A stretch of DNA of 64,000 nucleotides from positions 970,001 through 1,034,000 of the forward strand of contig NZ_CP016540.2 of assembly GCF_001186155.3 (NCBI RefSeq). The letters run 5' to 3'. Numbering within the stretch: position 1 is the first letter of the stretch; each line of letters starts with the position of its first letter. Below the pieces are notes generated by a model. It ran no database searches and had not been told where the DNA came from. It saw only the letters and a program-made list of their open reading frames with translations. Below are positions 42,337 to 51,991 of the stretch, piece after piece. Source of the stretch: Planococcus versutus. GTDB taxonomy: Bacteria; Bacillota; Bacilli; Bacillales_A; Planococcaceae. The position numbers were made by a program, and so were the translations under genes.

Positions 42337-43551
42337 ATGGAATCGATTCGATTTATCCATACGGCAGATTTGCATTTAGGAAGCCCTTTTATTGGCATGA
42401 GAGATTTGCAAAAAGATCAGTGGAAAAAATTAAAAAACAGCACTTTAGAAGCATTTGATCGTCTAATACATTATGCATTAAAAACTAAGCCTGATTTTGT
42501 GTGTATTGTCGGTGATATTTACGATGGAGAAGATCGCAATATTCGCGCGCAAGCTCGTTTTCAAAAAGGCATGCAACAACTGGCAGAGCAAAATATTCCC
42601 GTCGTTATGTGTTATGGCAATCACGATCACTTGAGTGGCAATTGGACTCATTTTGAGCTTCCAGATAATGTGCACATCTTTGATGAAACAGTATCTCAAT
42701 TCAAAATTGATACTATTGCAGGAGCTGTAAACTTTACTGGTTTTAGTTATGGTAAACGTCACATTAGCGAGTCTATGGTTGAGTATTATCCGATTGCACA
42801 AAACCAAGAATATCATATTGGTTTTCTCCATGGCAGTCTTGAAGGAGATTCAACCCATGCTGTTTATGCGCCGTTTAAAAAAGAACAGCTACTTAGCAAA
42901 CAATATGACTATTGGGCATTGGGGCATATCCATAAACGTCAAGAGCTTTATAGCAAGCCAGCGATGATTTATCCTGGAAATATTCAAGGACGTCATCGTA
43001 AAGAGTCAGGTGTAAAAGGTTTTTATGAAGTGACTTTGTCAAAAGCAACAACACAATTAGAGTTTATTCCAACGTCCGTTGTTCAGTTTGATACAGTTGC
43101 TGTTTCTGGGAAAGGTATTTTTCATATGAATGAATTGATCGATGCTTGTCAAAAGGAATTAGGTCTTTTTAGTGAAATAGCAGGAACCGCTGTTATTGAA
43201 TTGGTGTTTACAGAACTGGACCAAGAAGGCTACCAGCTACTTGCTGAAATTCCTGAGAGTGAGCTGTTGGAAGTGCTTAGGGAATCGATGGACGGATTAG
43301 ATAATTTTGTTTGGATTCAAGCAATTTATCTAGAACAAACAAAACAAGACGCTGAACTTTCTCCACTTGGTGAGACGTTGATTGACAGGATGGAAGGCTG
43401 GGAAAAGGATGATTGGAAAATTATATTACAAGACTTGTATCGACATCCAAAAAGTAGCAGGTTTTTAAAAACTGTTGAAGATCAAACCATTGATGAATTT
43501 CAACTTGCAGCTGCGCAAAAAATTAGGCGTACGATGCAGGTAGGAGAGTGA
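42337..43551 (+). CDS. yhaO: SbcD-like metallophosphoesterase YhaO
   Basis: A 404-residue calcineurin-like nuclease subunit with the metal motifs HTADLHLG (residues 8-15), GDIYDGEDRN, CYGNHDH and GHIHKRQ. It is the presumed exonuclease partner of the SbcC-like ATPase YhaN encoded 4 bases downstream, acting in DNA break repair. AAAGGAG precedes the ATG. The length and order match the yhaONM operon of B. subtilis. Confidence 0.94.
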   Translation: MESIRFIHTADLHLGSPFIGMRDLQKDQWKKLKNSTLEAFDRLIHYALKTKPDFVCIVGDIYDGEDRNIRAQARFQKGMQQLAEQNIPVVMCYGNHDHLSGNWTHFELPDNVHIFDETVSQFKIDTIAGAVNFTGFSYGKRHISESMVEYYPIAQNQEYHIGFLHGSLEGDSTHAVYAPFKKEQLLSKQYDYWALGHIHKRQELYSKPAMIYPGNIQGRHRKESGVKGFYEVTLSKATTQLEFIPTSVVQFDTVAVSGKGIFHMNELIDACQKELGLFSEIAGTAVIELVFTELDQEGYQLLAEIPESELLEVLRESMDGLDNFVWIQAIYLEQTKQDAELSPLGETLIDRMEGWEKDDWKIILQDLYRHPKSSRFLKTVEDQTIDEFQLAAAQKIRRTMQVGE

Positions 43552-43555
43552 CAAA

Positions 43556-46396
43556 ATGAAAATCGAAAAACTAGTAATTTATGGTTTTGGTAAGCATGAA
43601 AATCGGACCATTCGATTAGGAGAACAACTGGTTTTGTTCTATGGTCCGAATGAGGCTGGTAAAACAACGATTCAGCAATTTATTATTCAACTTCTTTTTG
43701 GATTTCCAGCGCGCAATCAAACACACTTGCGCTATGAGCCAAAAAGCGTAGGGAAATACGGTGGACAGCTTTATATAGATGATCCCGATTATGGAAAACT
43801 GGTGATTGAGCGGATTAAAGGAAAATCGGCTGGAGAGGTCACAGTAACTTTTGAAGATGGCCGACGAGCTGGCGAAGCTGCGTTAAAGCAAGTATTACGA
43901 AATTACGACCGCGCTTCTTTTGAAGCGGTTTTTTCATTTTCGATTCATGAATTGCAAGGACTCGGTCAGCTTAGTGAAACAGAATTGAGCCGAACTTTGT
44001 TGGCTTCGGGAACAACAGGCATCGATGCCTTGACTAATTTAGAAAGTCAGCTTGAAAAACAAATGGCTGAGCTGTTTAAAAAGAGTGGTCGCAAACCACA
44101 ATTAAATGCATTAGCTGAAGAACTTCGGGAACTAGAAGGAGAGCTAAAAGACTATAGGCAACGTGCACAGCTCTATAGTCCTTCAATTGAACGATTACAA
44201 GCTATCGAACACCGTTTAAGGGCTATTGAAGACGAAGAAATAGCACAAGACAAGAAACTTAAAGACATTAGCAAATGGCAACAAGCAGCACCATTATTTG
44301 CAAACAAATCAAAGTTGACAGAGCAGCTAAATAAGTTGGAAATTAACCGATTTCCAACAGAAGGTAGAAGACAAATGGATCGATTAGTAGATAAATTGAC
44401 TCAAACCAAAGCAGATAAAGAGTATTTAACAAACCAACAAGCTCATTTGATCGATCCAAATCAAGTGGATGCTATGGAATCTATTGAAAATTTGTTGAAT
44501 CGTGAATCTGATTGGCATCAACTAAACGGTCAATTGGTCCAAAAGCACAATGAAACAATTGAGTTGAGAGAAGAATGCGAAGAATTATTGTTCCTCCTAG
44601 GACTTACTGAACAACAAGCGATGGCTATTGATGTTTCGTTAAGCCAAGAAGAGCAACTAGCTGAACGTTTAAAAGACTTGGATATAGAAGAAGAAAACCA
44701 ACGTTTTAACCAACGAAGTTTGCAAGAAGAAAAAAGTAAATTGGTAATTGCAGAACAAGATCTGGCAAGGTTTTTAACAAAAGAACCAACTGAAAAAGAA
44801 AGACTGGCTGCAGAACAATGGCCACGTGTTTCAGCTCAGTTAGCAGAAGCTAAGGCAGAGTCGAAAGTTCAAAAGAGTAAAGCAGGACAAGACCGAATCG
44901 TCCATTTTGCATTACTTGGACTGGGACTTCTTGTAGTAGCTTATGGCATTATCCAATCTATTGTTTTTTTAATTGTCATTGGACTTGCAGCAATAGCTAC
45001 AGGTGTATGGCTATTTATAAAATCTGGTAAATCAGAAGAATTGCTAACAAACTACTCTGACATTATCGAAAAATATGGCGATAAAGAACATAACTACGCA
45101 ACGATTATAAGAAAAGTTACAGAGTTTGATCTTCAGTTAGATGGATTGATGAGTAATGTGGAGACAATCAAAAAAAATATAAACAGCCTTTCTTCGATGG
45201 AATCAAGTTCTCAAGCAAAAAAAGCCTATCAGCAATTACTACTTGAAATCGGTTTGAGTCCAAATACTCGTCGTACGATGGTGATAGAACTTTTTGAAAA
45301 GTTGCGCAAAGTTCATGCCAATCATTCACGTCTACTGCGTATTGAAGATGATATCGGCAAACTAGAAGCGCAGCAAAAAGAGTGGGTAAACAAAGCACAA
45401 CTAGCATGTGGAAAAGACTTAGCAATCGAGGGATTGACTGCGTCATTGCGCTCAGAGCTATCGGTGCGCAAACAAAAGCAAGACCACTGGAAAAAAATCA
45501 AAGGTGAACAAATCGATTTATTGGAAAAATTGGGCCGATTGCAGGCACTTCAAGAACAACTTGAAAAAGAACAACAGGATTTACTGATATATGCTAACGC
45601 ACAAGAAGTTTTTGATTTCTATCATTTGGCTGATAAATGGGAAAAGAAACAAGACGTTGAAAAATCACTCGAATTGACTAAAGAACAATTAAAGTCTATC
45701 GGAGAAGTAAAGTTACGAAGTAGCTGGGCACCTGAGCATGCGCAACAGGAAATCGAGCAAATTCAAGCACAATTGACACAGCTAAAAGCCGAGCGCAATG
45801 AGCTGTTGGGAGAACAAGCAGATAAACAACAACTGACTCAACACTTAGTATCTGATACTTCGTACGAAGAAAAACTACAGCAATTTGAAGAAAAAAAAGC
45901 AAAGTTTGTTGATTTAGCTAAGCAATGGTCTGTCAATAAAGCGATTGTCACAGCAATCAATCAAACAATGGACGAACTCAAAGAGAAAAAGCTTCCTTCA
46001 GTATTGATGCGTGCTCAGCTGTATTTCAGTAAACTGACAAATGGTACTTACCAAGAATTACTTATAAATACAACGGGCTATTTTGAAGCGAAAAGCCAAG
46101 ATGGTACTTATTTTCCTATTGCCGAACTGAGTCAAGCGACAAAAGAGCAAGCTTATTTGGCTTTAAGGTTGTCCTTAGCAGTATCGATGAAGAAAAGTCA
46201 TCCATTCCCAATTATTATGGACGATGCTTTTGTTCATTTTGATCGCAGTCGGCTACAGCAAGTGATAAACTTAGTTAAAGAGTTGCAAGAAGAGCATCAA
46301 TTTATTTACTTTACTTGCCACGAAGACATGAAACAAGCTTGGCCAAATGCACAAATTATTCAATTGGCTAATATGGGAAGGAGCGTTCATTCATGA
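43556..46396 (+). CDS. yhaN: SbcC/Rad50-like coiled-coil ATPase YhaN
   Basis: A 946-residue ABC-type ATPase with split head domains: Walker [10 protein letters not shown] at residues 31-39 and Walker [14 protein letters not shown] near residue 890, joined by long coiled coils (about 185-440 and 510-790). Unlike classical SbcC, a hydrophobic double segment near residues 447-485 ([18 protein letters not shown]) suggests a membrane hairpin in the middle of the coil. AGGAG precedes the ATG. Its stop overlaps the yhaM start by 4 bases. Confidence 0.93.
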   Translation: MKIEKLVIYGFGKHENRTIRLGEQLVLFYGPNEAGKTTIQQFIIQLLFGFPARNQTHLRYEPKSVGKYGGQLYIDDPDYGKLVIERIKGKSAGEVTVTFEDGRRAGEAALKQVLRNYDRASFEAVFSFSIHELQGLGQLSETELSRTLLASGTTGIDALTNLESQLEKQMAELFKKSGRKPQLNALAEELRELEGELKDYRQRAQLYSPSIERLQAIEHRLRAIEDEEIAQDKKLKDISKWQQAAPLFANKSKLTEQLNKLEINRFPTEGRRQMDRLVDKLTQTKADKEYLTNQQAHLIDPNQVDAMESIENLLNRESDWHQLNGQLVQKHNETIELREECEELLFLLGLTEQQAMAIDVSLSQEEQLAERLKDLDIEEENQRFNQRSLQEEKSKLVIAEQDLARFLTKEPTEKERLAAEQWPRVSAQLAEAKAESKVQKSKAGQDRIVHFALLGLGLLVVAYGIIQSIVFLIVIGLAAIATGVWLFIKSGKSEELLTNYSDIIEKYGDKEHNYATIIRKVTEFDLQLDGLMSNVETIKKNINSLSSMESSSQAKKAYQQLLLEIGLSPNTRRTMVIELFEKLRKVHANHSRLLRIEDDIGKLEAQQKEWVNKAQLACGKDLAIEGLTASLRSELSVRKQKQDHWKKIKGEQIDLLEKLGRLQALQEQLEKEQQDLLIYANAQEVFDFYHLADKWEKKQDVEKSLELTKEQLKSIGEVKLRSSWAPEHAQQEIEQIQAQLTQLKAERNELLGEQADKQQLTQHLVSDTSYEEKLQQFEEKKAKFVDLAKQWSVNKAIVTAINQTMDELKEKKLPSVLMRAQLYFSKLTNGTYQELLINTTGYFEAKSQDGTYFPIAELSQATKEQAYLALRLSLAVSMKKSHPFPIIMDDAFVHFDRSRLQQVINLVKELQEEHQFIYFTCHEDMKQAWPNAQIIQLANMGRSVHS

Positions 46397-47334
46397 CCAA
46401 AGGAATTACAGAGTATGCAGTTGGAGAGACGGTTGATGTATTCTTGCTGATTAAGCAATCAGTTAAAGGAGTCACGACTACCGGAAATCCATTTATCTCG
46501 CTCGTTTTGCAGGATAAGAGCGGAGATATTGAAGCGAAATTGTGGGACACTAAAGATGAACAAGAATTAATGTTTGCAGCTGAAGTAATTGTCCGTGTAG
46601 GTGGAGAAATCCATAATTACCGAGGAAAAAATCAATTGCGTATAAAAAGCATTCGTCCAGCAAAACCAGAAGAAAATCAGTCGATTTCGGACTTGATGCC
46701 ATCGTCAGAGAAATCAGCGGATGAATTGCTCGAAGAAGTAATGAAGTATTTGTTTGAAATGGAAAATCCTCAAATTCAACGAATCACGCGCTTCATGCTT
46801 AAAAAATATCAACAGCAATTCTTAACGTATCCAGCAGCAACACGTAATCACCATGATTATGTATCAGGGCTAGCCGATCATGTGGTGTCTATGTTGAAAT
46901 TAGGCAAAGCGCTAGTAGAGATTTACCCAGGACTCAACAAAGACTTGTTATTTGCAGGAATCATTCTTCATGATATTGGAAAAGTAATCGAACTATCGGG
47001 TCCAATCGCAACGACATACACGGTAGAAGGTAATTTAATTGGTCACATCTCAATCATGGTTACGGAAGTAGCAAAAGCAGCAGAGGAGCTAGAAATTGAA
47101 GGCGAAGAAGTAATGTTGTTACAGCATATTATTCTTTCTCATCACGGAAAAGAAGAATGGGGTAGCCCGAAAAAGCCGATGCTCAAAGAAGCCGAAATTC
47201 TTCATTACATTGATAACATCGATGCGAAAATGATGATGTTAGATCGCGTTCTCGGGAAAACCAAAGAAGGCGAGTTTTCAGAGCGTGTATTTGCTTTAGA
47301 TAATCGTTCATTTTACAAACCCAAAATTCAATAA
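46393..47334 (+). CDS. yhaM: 3'-5' exoribonuclease YhaM
   Basis: A 313-residue enzyme with an N-terminal OB domain (residues 12-95, tRNA_anti type) and an HD phosphohydrolase domain whose metal residues are in [12 protein letters not shown] near residue 153 and ILHDIGKV near residue 193. YhaM degrades RNA from the 3' end with Mn2+ or Co2+ in B. subtilis. It overlaps yhaN by ATGA, implying translational coupling of an RNA nuclease to a DNA repair pair, as in other Bacillales. Confidence 0.95.
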   Translation: MTKGITEYAVGETVDVFLLIKQSVKGVTTTGNPFISLVLQDKSGDIEAKLWDTKDEQELMFAAEVIVRVGGEIHNYRGKNQLRIKSIRPAKPEENQSISDLMPSSEKSADELLEEVMKYLFEMENPQIQRITRFMLKKYQQQFLTYPAATRNHHDYVSGLADHVVSMLKLGKALVEIYPGLNKDLLFAGIILHDIGKVIELSGPIATTYTVEGNLIGHISIMVTEVAKAAEELEIEGEEVMLLQHIILSHHGKEEWGSPKKPMLKEAEILHYIDNIDAKMMMLDRVLGKTKEGEFSERVFALDNRSFYKPKIQ

Positions 47335-47467
47335 AAGATATAAAGAAGATCGAAGGGTTACGCTACCTGTAGATGATCTAAGAGAGCGGCAATTTTGATA
47401 TTCGATAAGTTTTCAGAGCCATCGTCTTTGCTTTACCTAGAACAACTAGCTCGATTATGTGTAATTT

Positions 47468-47516
47468 AAAAAAACTGCCTTAAAGTTATGATCATAGCTT
47501 TAAGGCAGTTTTTTAT
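47468..47516. terminator. Bidirectional terminator between yhaM and prsA
   Basis: AAAACTGCCTTAAAG pairs with CTTTAAGGCAGTTTT around TTATGATCATAG. The 130 bases between the yhaM stop and this hairpin show no gene. Confidence 0.92.
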
Positions 47517-47523
47517 TGTTTTT

Positions 47524-48417
47524 TTATTCTCCGGCTGGAGCAGCAGGTGCTGGTGGATTTAGAATATCATCCAAAGCGCCTTTTAAGTCTTCATCTTGAA
47601 TTTCTACATTTGCTTCTTTCATCAGTTCGGCAACTTTTGGAAGTAATGTTGTTTGATCCGCTTTTGTAAGTGCAATTTCAGAACGGATTTCTTCTTTTTG
47701 ATCTTCTAAAGCAGGTTGGTCTTTCACTTGACGCTTTTCAAGAACTTGAATGATATGGAAACCAAACTCAGATTGAACCGGATCACTGATTTTGTCAATT
47801 TCAAGGTTGTATGCAGCTTCTTCAAATTCAGGAACCATAGCTCCTGGACCGAACCAATCGACATTTCCGCCTTTTGCAGCAGAACCTGTATCTGTAGAGT
47901 TTTCTTCCGCCAATTTAGCGAAATCAGCGCCTTCATCTAATTGTTTTTTTAAAGAGTTGGCTGTTTCTTCATCCGCTACAAGAATGTGACGTGCATTTAA
48001 CTCAGTTCCTTGACGGTCATATTGAGCTTGGATTTCTTCGTCTGTAACGTCGATGCCTTCAGTTAATGCTTTTTCTTGTAGTAAATTCAAGCGAATTACT
48101 TTTTTATAGCTTTCTTCTGTTTGATTATTTTGCTCAAGAAACTGATCAAAGCTTTCGCCAAGCTCTTCTTTATTACTGTCGTATTCTGCGTTTACTTCTT
48201 TGTCTGATACATCAAAGTTTTCGGCAAGAACTTTTTCAATCAGTAAAATTTGTATCGCTTGTTCACCGATAGATGTTTTCATTTCTTGATAAAGCTCTTC
48301 TTTTGTGACATCGCCAACATCAGAGGTGACGATCGCTTTTTCATCACCGCCATCGCTACATGCGGATAAAGCCAATACAGACGCTGCTAAAGTAAATGTT
48401 AAAAAAGATTTTTTCAT
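47524..48417 (-). CDS. prsA: Foldase lipoprotein PrsA
   Basis: A 297-residue extracytoplasmic peptidyl-prolyl isomerase. A lipoprotein signal peptide ends in LSAC with lipidated Cys20; the parvulin domain spans roughly residues 135-230 (NARHILVADEETA start, then FGPGAMVPEFEEAA, FGFHIIQV). Helical foldase segments flank it. It helps secreted proteins fold outside the membrane. The proline/alanine tail (NPPAPAAPAGE) is a variable feature of the family. Located near hpr and yhaM as in B. subtilis. Confidence 0.96.
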   Translation of the reverse strand: MKKSFLTFTLAASVLALSACSDGGDEKAIVTSDVGDVTKEELYQEMKTSIGEQAIQILLIEKVLAENFDVSDKEVNAEYDSNKEELGESFDQFLEQNNQTEESYKKVIRLNLLQEKALTEGIDVTDEEIQAQYDRQGTELNARHILVADEETANSLKKQLDEGADFAKLAEENSTDTGSAAKGGNVDWFGPGAMVPEFEEAAYNLEIDKISDPVQSEFGFHIIQVLEKRQVKDQPALEDQKEEIRSEIALTKADQTTLLPKVAELMKEANVEIQDEDLKGALDDILNPPAPAAPAGE

Positions 48418-48493
48418 TAGATTTCGCTCCCAACTTTCTATATAAATGCAGTATTTACTATACTATAAACGTATTACACTATGCAAAGTTCCG

Positions 48494-48530
48494 AAAAAAA
48501 GACACTTGCCAAGAGGCAAGTGTTTTTAAG
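48494..48530 (-). terminator. Terminator of the 61-residue membrane protein gene
   Basis: On the minus strand AAAACACTTGCC pairs with GGCAAGTGTCTTTT around TCTT and is followed by TTT. It lies between that gene and prsA. Confidence 0.9.
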
Positions 48531-48711
48531 GGGTAAATTCTACGCCTACATACAACGATACCAGTAAAATCGTAATTAATATATTAATCGTCCGGAATAT
48601 TTTTTGGTGATTTTCTTCCGGGATTTCCCGAGAAGTAACTAATGCTAATGTCATCCGGTTGATTTGGAAAAGATAAAACACGGAGAACATAACAATAAAT
48701 GCGATAATCAT
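48526..48711 (-). CDS. Small two-helix membrane protein
   Basis: A 61-residue protein with hydrophobic helices at residues 2-16 and 42-57 joined by a charged loop (SREIPEENHQKIFRTIN). GGGGAGG precedes the ATG. I do not recognise a characterised family; conserved small proteins occur at this site (between prsA and hpr) in Bacillales. Function unknown. Confidence 0.78.
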   Translation of the reverse strand: MIIAFIVMFSVFYLFQINRMTLALVTSREIPEENHQKIFRTINILITILLVSLYVGVEFTP

Positions 48712-48772
48712 GGGTTTCCTCCCCTCTAACTTTACTTCCTAGTATAACAAAGACGAGAAGAAAAAGCAGATA

Positions 48773-49318
48773 TTAGCTAACGATAGGAGGAACAAGAATT
48801 TCAAATCCTGTGTCTGTTTCTTCAATAAATGAATACTTAGGTGAACGTGATAGGTTGCGAATGTAGATAATGTCCGTTAAACATAGGGCGCAGTGATACG
48901 CCAACAGCATAGTAAAGTAGTGACTATAAGCAGGCATCGTGATGCTTGCTGTAACAAGAACTGTATTCAGCACGAGAAAAGGTGTCGCAAGTGACAACAA
49001 GAAACGTATTTTTGATACAGGTTCATTGATATGAAGCAAAATAGCCGGACAAACTTTCAGTTGTTTTCGTATAATGAGTTTCAATGATTTATGACAACCG
49101 ATTAATGGCAAAAAATGCAAAATTTTATGAAGCGGATAAACAGCAAGTAAAGCTAGTATGAAAAACAGAAAATGCTGATCCGATAAAGGAGTAGCATAGG
49201 CAATTGCTAGCCCAATGTAAGATGTCATAAAAACAGCTGTTCCAAAAAGTGCTGAGATCATGAATAGCCGGTCAAATCCATATTGTTTTTTTAAGTTAAT
49301 TGTTTTCCAGCAGTGCAT
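48773..49318 (-). CDS. DUF3267-like membrane protein with altered zincin motif
   Basis: A 181-residue membrane protein with four or five helices, resembling the DUF3267 group of putative membrane zincins (MHCWKTINLKKQYGFDRL start). Family members usually have HExxH at the end of a helix; here it is HKILH near residue 64, with Lys instead of the catalytic Glu, so peptidase activity is doubtful. I use the ATG at 49318, which has GGGGATG before it; the TTG at 49390 lacks a ribosome site, though its extension carries CSVC. Located between the 61-residue protein and hpr. Confidence 0.75.
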   Translation of the reverse strand: MHCWKTINLKKQYGFDRLFMISALFGTAVFMTSYIGLAIAYATPLSDQHFLFFILALLAVYPLHKILHFLPLIGCHKSLKLIIRKQLKVCPAILLHINEPVSKIRFLLSLATPFLVLNTVLVTASITMPAYSHYFTMLLAYHCALCLTDIIYIRNLSRSPKYSFIEETDTGFEILVPPIVS

Positions 49319-49417
49319 ATGTGCATCCCCACTTACTAATTTCATTTTGGTTTCGTTACATACACTACAACGAATTATCGGGAAATGCAACCCTAAAATA
49401 GGTATAAAAAATAAGGA

Positions 49418-49981
49418 TTATTGCAGGTCTTTTTGACGCGTGATGACTTGGTTTTCCTCACTAAAGCGGTTCTCAATATTTTTGAAAGAAGCTTCGAAGA
49501 TTTCCATAAAATCTTCGCCATAAATATTGCGGATAACAGCCATTACATCCATAAATTCAGGAAACTTCCCGTATAATTTCCGCAAAGGAAGAGAGCCATC
49601 AATAACTGAATGAGGCGTTTCGTGATAATTTTCAATCATTTCCTGCATTAATTGCTCGCCTTTTTCTGTTAGTTCAACGTAAGTATTTCGTTTATCCGTA
49701 TCTCGTTTTGAAAAAGACAGCAATTCGCGTTCTTCTAATTTTTTTGAGAAGTTAAAAGCAGTCGAAACATGCATCACACCAAATTTAGCGACATCTGATA
49801 TAGAAGCACCTTTTAAGTGATAGGAAATCCAAAGAATATGATGTTCATTAATATTCAAGTCATAAGGTTTTATCCACATTTGCCAATCTTTTTCTACGGC
49901 TTTCCACAATGCTTTTGACAATTGACCGATGCGTTGACTAAACAACATAGCTTCTTTCATGGAATATTCTTTCTCGTTCAC
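49418..49981 (-). CDS. scoC: MarR-type transition-state regulator Hpr/ScoC
   Basis: A 187-residue winged-helix repressor that in B. subtilis controls extracellular proteases, peptide uptake and sporulation. The core [18 protein letters not shown] and [19 protein letters not shown] are nearly identical to ScoC, and the C-terminal [21 protein letters not shown] is the ScoC-specific extension. The start is a GTG at 49981 with a poor ribosome site. In a non-sporulating relative, protease control is the more likely job. Confidence 0.94.
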   Translation of the reverse strand: MNEKEYSMKEAMLFSQRIGQLSKALWKAVEKDWQMWIKPYDLNINEHHILWISYHLKGASISDVAKFGVMHVSTAFNFSKKLEERELLSFSKRDTDKRNTYVELTEKGEQLMQEMIENYHETPHSVIDGSLPLRKLYGKFPEFMDVMAVIRNIYGEDFMEIFEASFKNIENRFSEENQVITRQKDLQ

Positions 49982-50015
49982 ACAAGCACCAACTTTCTTC
50001 CGAAACTTTTTCTTT

Positions 50016-50024
50016 ATTATAGCA
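50016..50024 (-). promoter_or_regulatory. Extended -10 promoter of scoC
   Basis: On the minus strand TGC-TATAAT (50024-50016) forms an extended -10 about 30 bases upstream of the GTG. The -35 (TTTAAT, 17 bases upstream) is weak. The rest of 50025-50241 shows no gene. Confidence 0.4.
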
Positions 50025-50241
50025 GTAAAGCAAACGTAATTAAAGTAAGAATAGTAAAATAATTTACAGTAGTCGCATACATAGAAGTTTGTGGTATTTA
50101 TTGCAACGGAATAACTAGGTAGTTATTTCATATTAGCTATTTTAAAAATAGTTTATATGCGCCAAAGACTGATGTGAGCAAATACAACAATACAGCAGAG
50201 CTACGCAACAACCACAAAGTAAGTAAAAGTTCTTAGAGATG

Positions 50242-50273
50242 AAAAAAACAGCGGCCCGAAGGCTGCTGTTTTA
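50242..50273 (-). terminator. Terminator of the YtxH-like gene
   Basis: On the minus strand AAAACAGCAGCC pairs with GGCCGCTGTTTT around TTCG and is followed by TTT. Confidence 0.9.
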
Positions 50274-50690
50274 TGCACTTTGTGTATCGTCGTCAACTTT
50301 TTCAGATTTTGGTTTATCAACATTTTTTTCTTTTTTGTCTTTACTAATCGTGTTTTGCAATTCCTCAATGGCATTTTGGATCGCCATAATTTCCAATTGA
50401 AGATGTTCTTTGGCAGGAGCAGTGCTTTCCGTCCAAGTTTCAAGTGAAGCTTTTAATCCCTCAACTGCTTCAGGTAATTGTGATTTTGCTTCTTCTGTTA
50501 ACTGATTAAAAGATTCTTTTACACCATTTACTTTTTCTTTTAGTTCATTTAAGTATTCTTTCCATTCAGAGGATGTGGATTTCATGGTAGAGCGGAATTT
50601 CTGTCCTGATTGTGGTGCAGAAAATAAAGCAGTTGCAGCGCCAGCTGCTAACCCAGTTGCAAGTCCTAAGAAAAATCTTGATGCTGTCAT
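50271..50690 (-). CDS. yhaH: YtxH domain general-stress-type protein (YhaH-like)
   Basis: A 139-residue protein with an N-terminal glycine/alanine-rich hydrophobic helix (FLGLATGLAAGAATALFSAP) and then an amphipathic helical tail (KEYLNELKEKVNGVKE), as in YtxH-domain proteins. It sits between hpr and trpP as yhaH does in B. subtilis. The C-terminus is highly charged. Function is unknown; YtxH proteins are often stress-induced. Confidence 0.88.
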   Translation of the reverse strand: MTASRFFLGLATGLAAGAATALFSAPQSGQKFRSTMKSTSSEWKEYLNELKEKVNGVKESFNQLTEEAKSQLPEAVEGLKASLETWTESTAPAKEHLQLEIMAIQNAIEELQNTISKDKKEKNVDKPKSEKVDDDTQSA

Positions 50691-50770
50691 GTATAAAACG
50701 CCCCTTTCTTTCTATAGTGTTCTTTTCCTCTATTATACCTAATTAAAACATATAAATGAATGACTATTCA

Positions 50771-50816
50771 AAAAAAAGAGCTTTTCACCATAAAAGATGA
50801 TGAAAGCCCTTTTTTT
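50771..50816 (-). terminator. Terminator of trpP (minus strand)
   Basis: On the minus strand GGGCTTTCA and TGAAAAGCTC form an imperfect stem around ATCTTTTATGG and are followed by a run of T. It lies between trpP and the ytxH-like gene. Confidence 0.8.
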
Positions 50817-51345
50817 AAGCGGCTTGTGAAACAGCCGTTTCGAATTTTGATCGCTTAACCAATGTAATCACAATCGGGTAAATAAAAGCGAAAGCGATTC
50901 CGTTTAACAAGACCGCAGGCAACACTACTGTGACAAACAACAAACTAAAAGGAATGTTTGCACCAATAACGAAAATAGCAGCAGAAAGGAAGATCGTTCC
51001 CGATAATACAGTTCCCATTGCAACAAGGGCAATCGTAACGGGTAACTTAGAAACGAATTTTTTCAATAGCATGACCAAAGCAAGGAACACAAACGCTGTG
51101 ATAAATTTATCGATAATATTCGGGAAAAAGCCACCTGGGAATGTCGAGAATAGACCTGATAAGACACCGGTCGTTACTGCTAATAAGAAGACGTTTTTTA
51201 CATTTGGGAATAGCAGAATTCCGACAAACATCATTGTCAACATAAAGTCGGGCTTCATCCCGCCGTTGATGCCTGGAATCACTACATAAAGTGTGGCTCC
51301 GACGCTGACTAGCAACGCCATTAAAACTAGATTTTTCGTATTCAT
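50815..51345 (-). CDS. trpP: Tryptophan transporter TrpP
   Basis: A 176-residue membrane protein with five helices of the TrpP (YhaG) family, probably the substrate-specific part of a tryptophan importer. Hallmarks are GINGGMKPDFMLTMMF near residue 25 and FPGGFFPNIIDKFITAF near residue 69. The leader shows spaced GAG/TAG triplets over the ribosome site (see 51346-51373). Neighbours hit and the YtxH-like gene match B. subtilis; serC is absent here. Confidence 0.93.
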   Translation of the reverse strand: MNTKNLVLMALLVSVGATLYVVIPGINGGMKPDFMLTMMFVGILLFPNVKNVFLLAVTTGVLSGLFSTFPGGFFPNIIDKFITAFVFLALVMLLKKFVSKLPVTIALVAMGTVLSGTIFLSAAIFVIGANIPFSLLFVTVVLPAVLLNGIAFAFIYPIVITLVKRSKFETAVSQAA

Positions 51346-51373
51346 TTCTCATCTCTCCTCAGCTATATGCTAG
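51346..51373 (-). promoter_or_regulatory. Possible TRAP-type triplet repeats over the trpP ribosome site
   Basis: On the minus strand the 28 bases before the ATG contain TAG, TAG, GAG, GAG and GAG triplets with 0-4 base gaps, overlapping the ribosome site GAGGAGA. B. subtilis trpP is repressed by TRAP binding to such repeats. Spacing here is irregular and no mtrB gene is in the window. Confidence 0.3.
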
Positions 51374-51449
51374 TTTCTTTTTCCCGGACGTGTCCTCATG
51401 ACCGCCGGCGAAAAACTTAACCTGATTTTATCTTGTCTACTTCAGAAAA

Positions 51450-51881
51450 TCAAGCTTTAGCGTTTAATTTTTCTTTTACGCATTCTGCTAGTTCCTGTAT
51501 ACGTTCAGAAGTAAACTCTTTTTCTTTCGTTATCCATTTCGCACCGAATCCATCACTTTGTCCATAGCGTGGAATAAAATGCAAATGAAAATGAAAGACA
51601 CTTTGTCCAGCTTTAGCACCGTTGTTGTTTAATAGGTTCATACCTTCTGGTTGAAAAGTTTCATTGATTGCTTTAGCGATTTTAGGTGCCACCGCAAACA
51701 AATTACCTGCTTCTTCTGGTGTCATATCGTAAACAAATTCACGATGTGTTTTCGGGATAAGTAAAGTGTGACCTTTAGATAATGGCATAATGTCCATAAA
51801 GGCGAAAACATGTTCATCTTCGTAAATTTTTACGCTCGGAATTTCTCCAGCAATGATTTTACAAAAAATACAATTTTTCAT
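51450..51881 (-). CDS. hit: HIT family protein
   Basis: A 143-residue nucleotide-binding hydrolase of the HIT superfamily, Hint branch. The triad motif HFHLHF puts histidines at 97, 99 and 101; N-terminal CIFCKIIAGEIP has the zinc cysteines 4 and 7. AAGGATG precedes the ATG at 51881; upstream in-frame ATGs are too early. Divergent from ecsA, as in B. subtilis. Confidence 0.95.
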   Translation of the reverse strand: MKNCIFCKIIAGEIPSVKIYEDEHVFAFMDIMPLSKGHTLLIPKTHREFVYDMTPEEAGNLFAVAPKIAKAINETFQPEGMNLLNNNGAKAGQSVFHFHLHFIPRYGQSDGFGAKWITKEKEFTSERIQELAECVKEKLNAKA

Positions 51882-51991
51882 GAGGATCATCCTTTCCATT
51901 TTTCTTAGTTTACCATAATTGTCATAACATAAAAGAATTCGACAGTTAGTTTTGATACAATGGGTTACATAGAAAGAAAGAGGTGTAGCAG

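Noticed and set aside
51374..51449. T-box riboswitch before trpP
   Set aside because: No T-box core sequence or long leader is present; the leader is under 100 bases.
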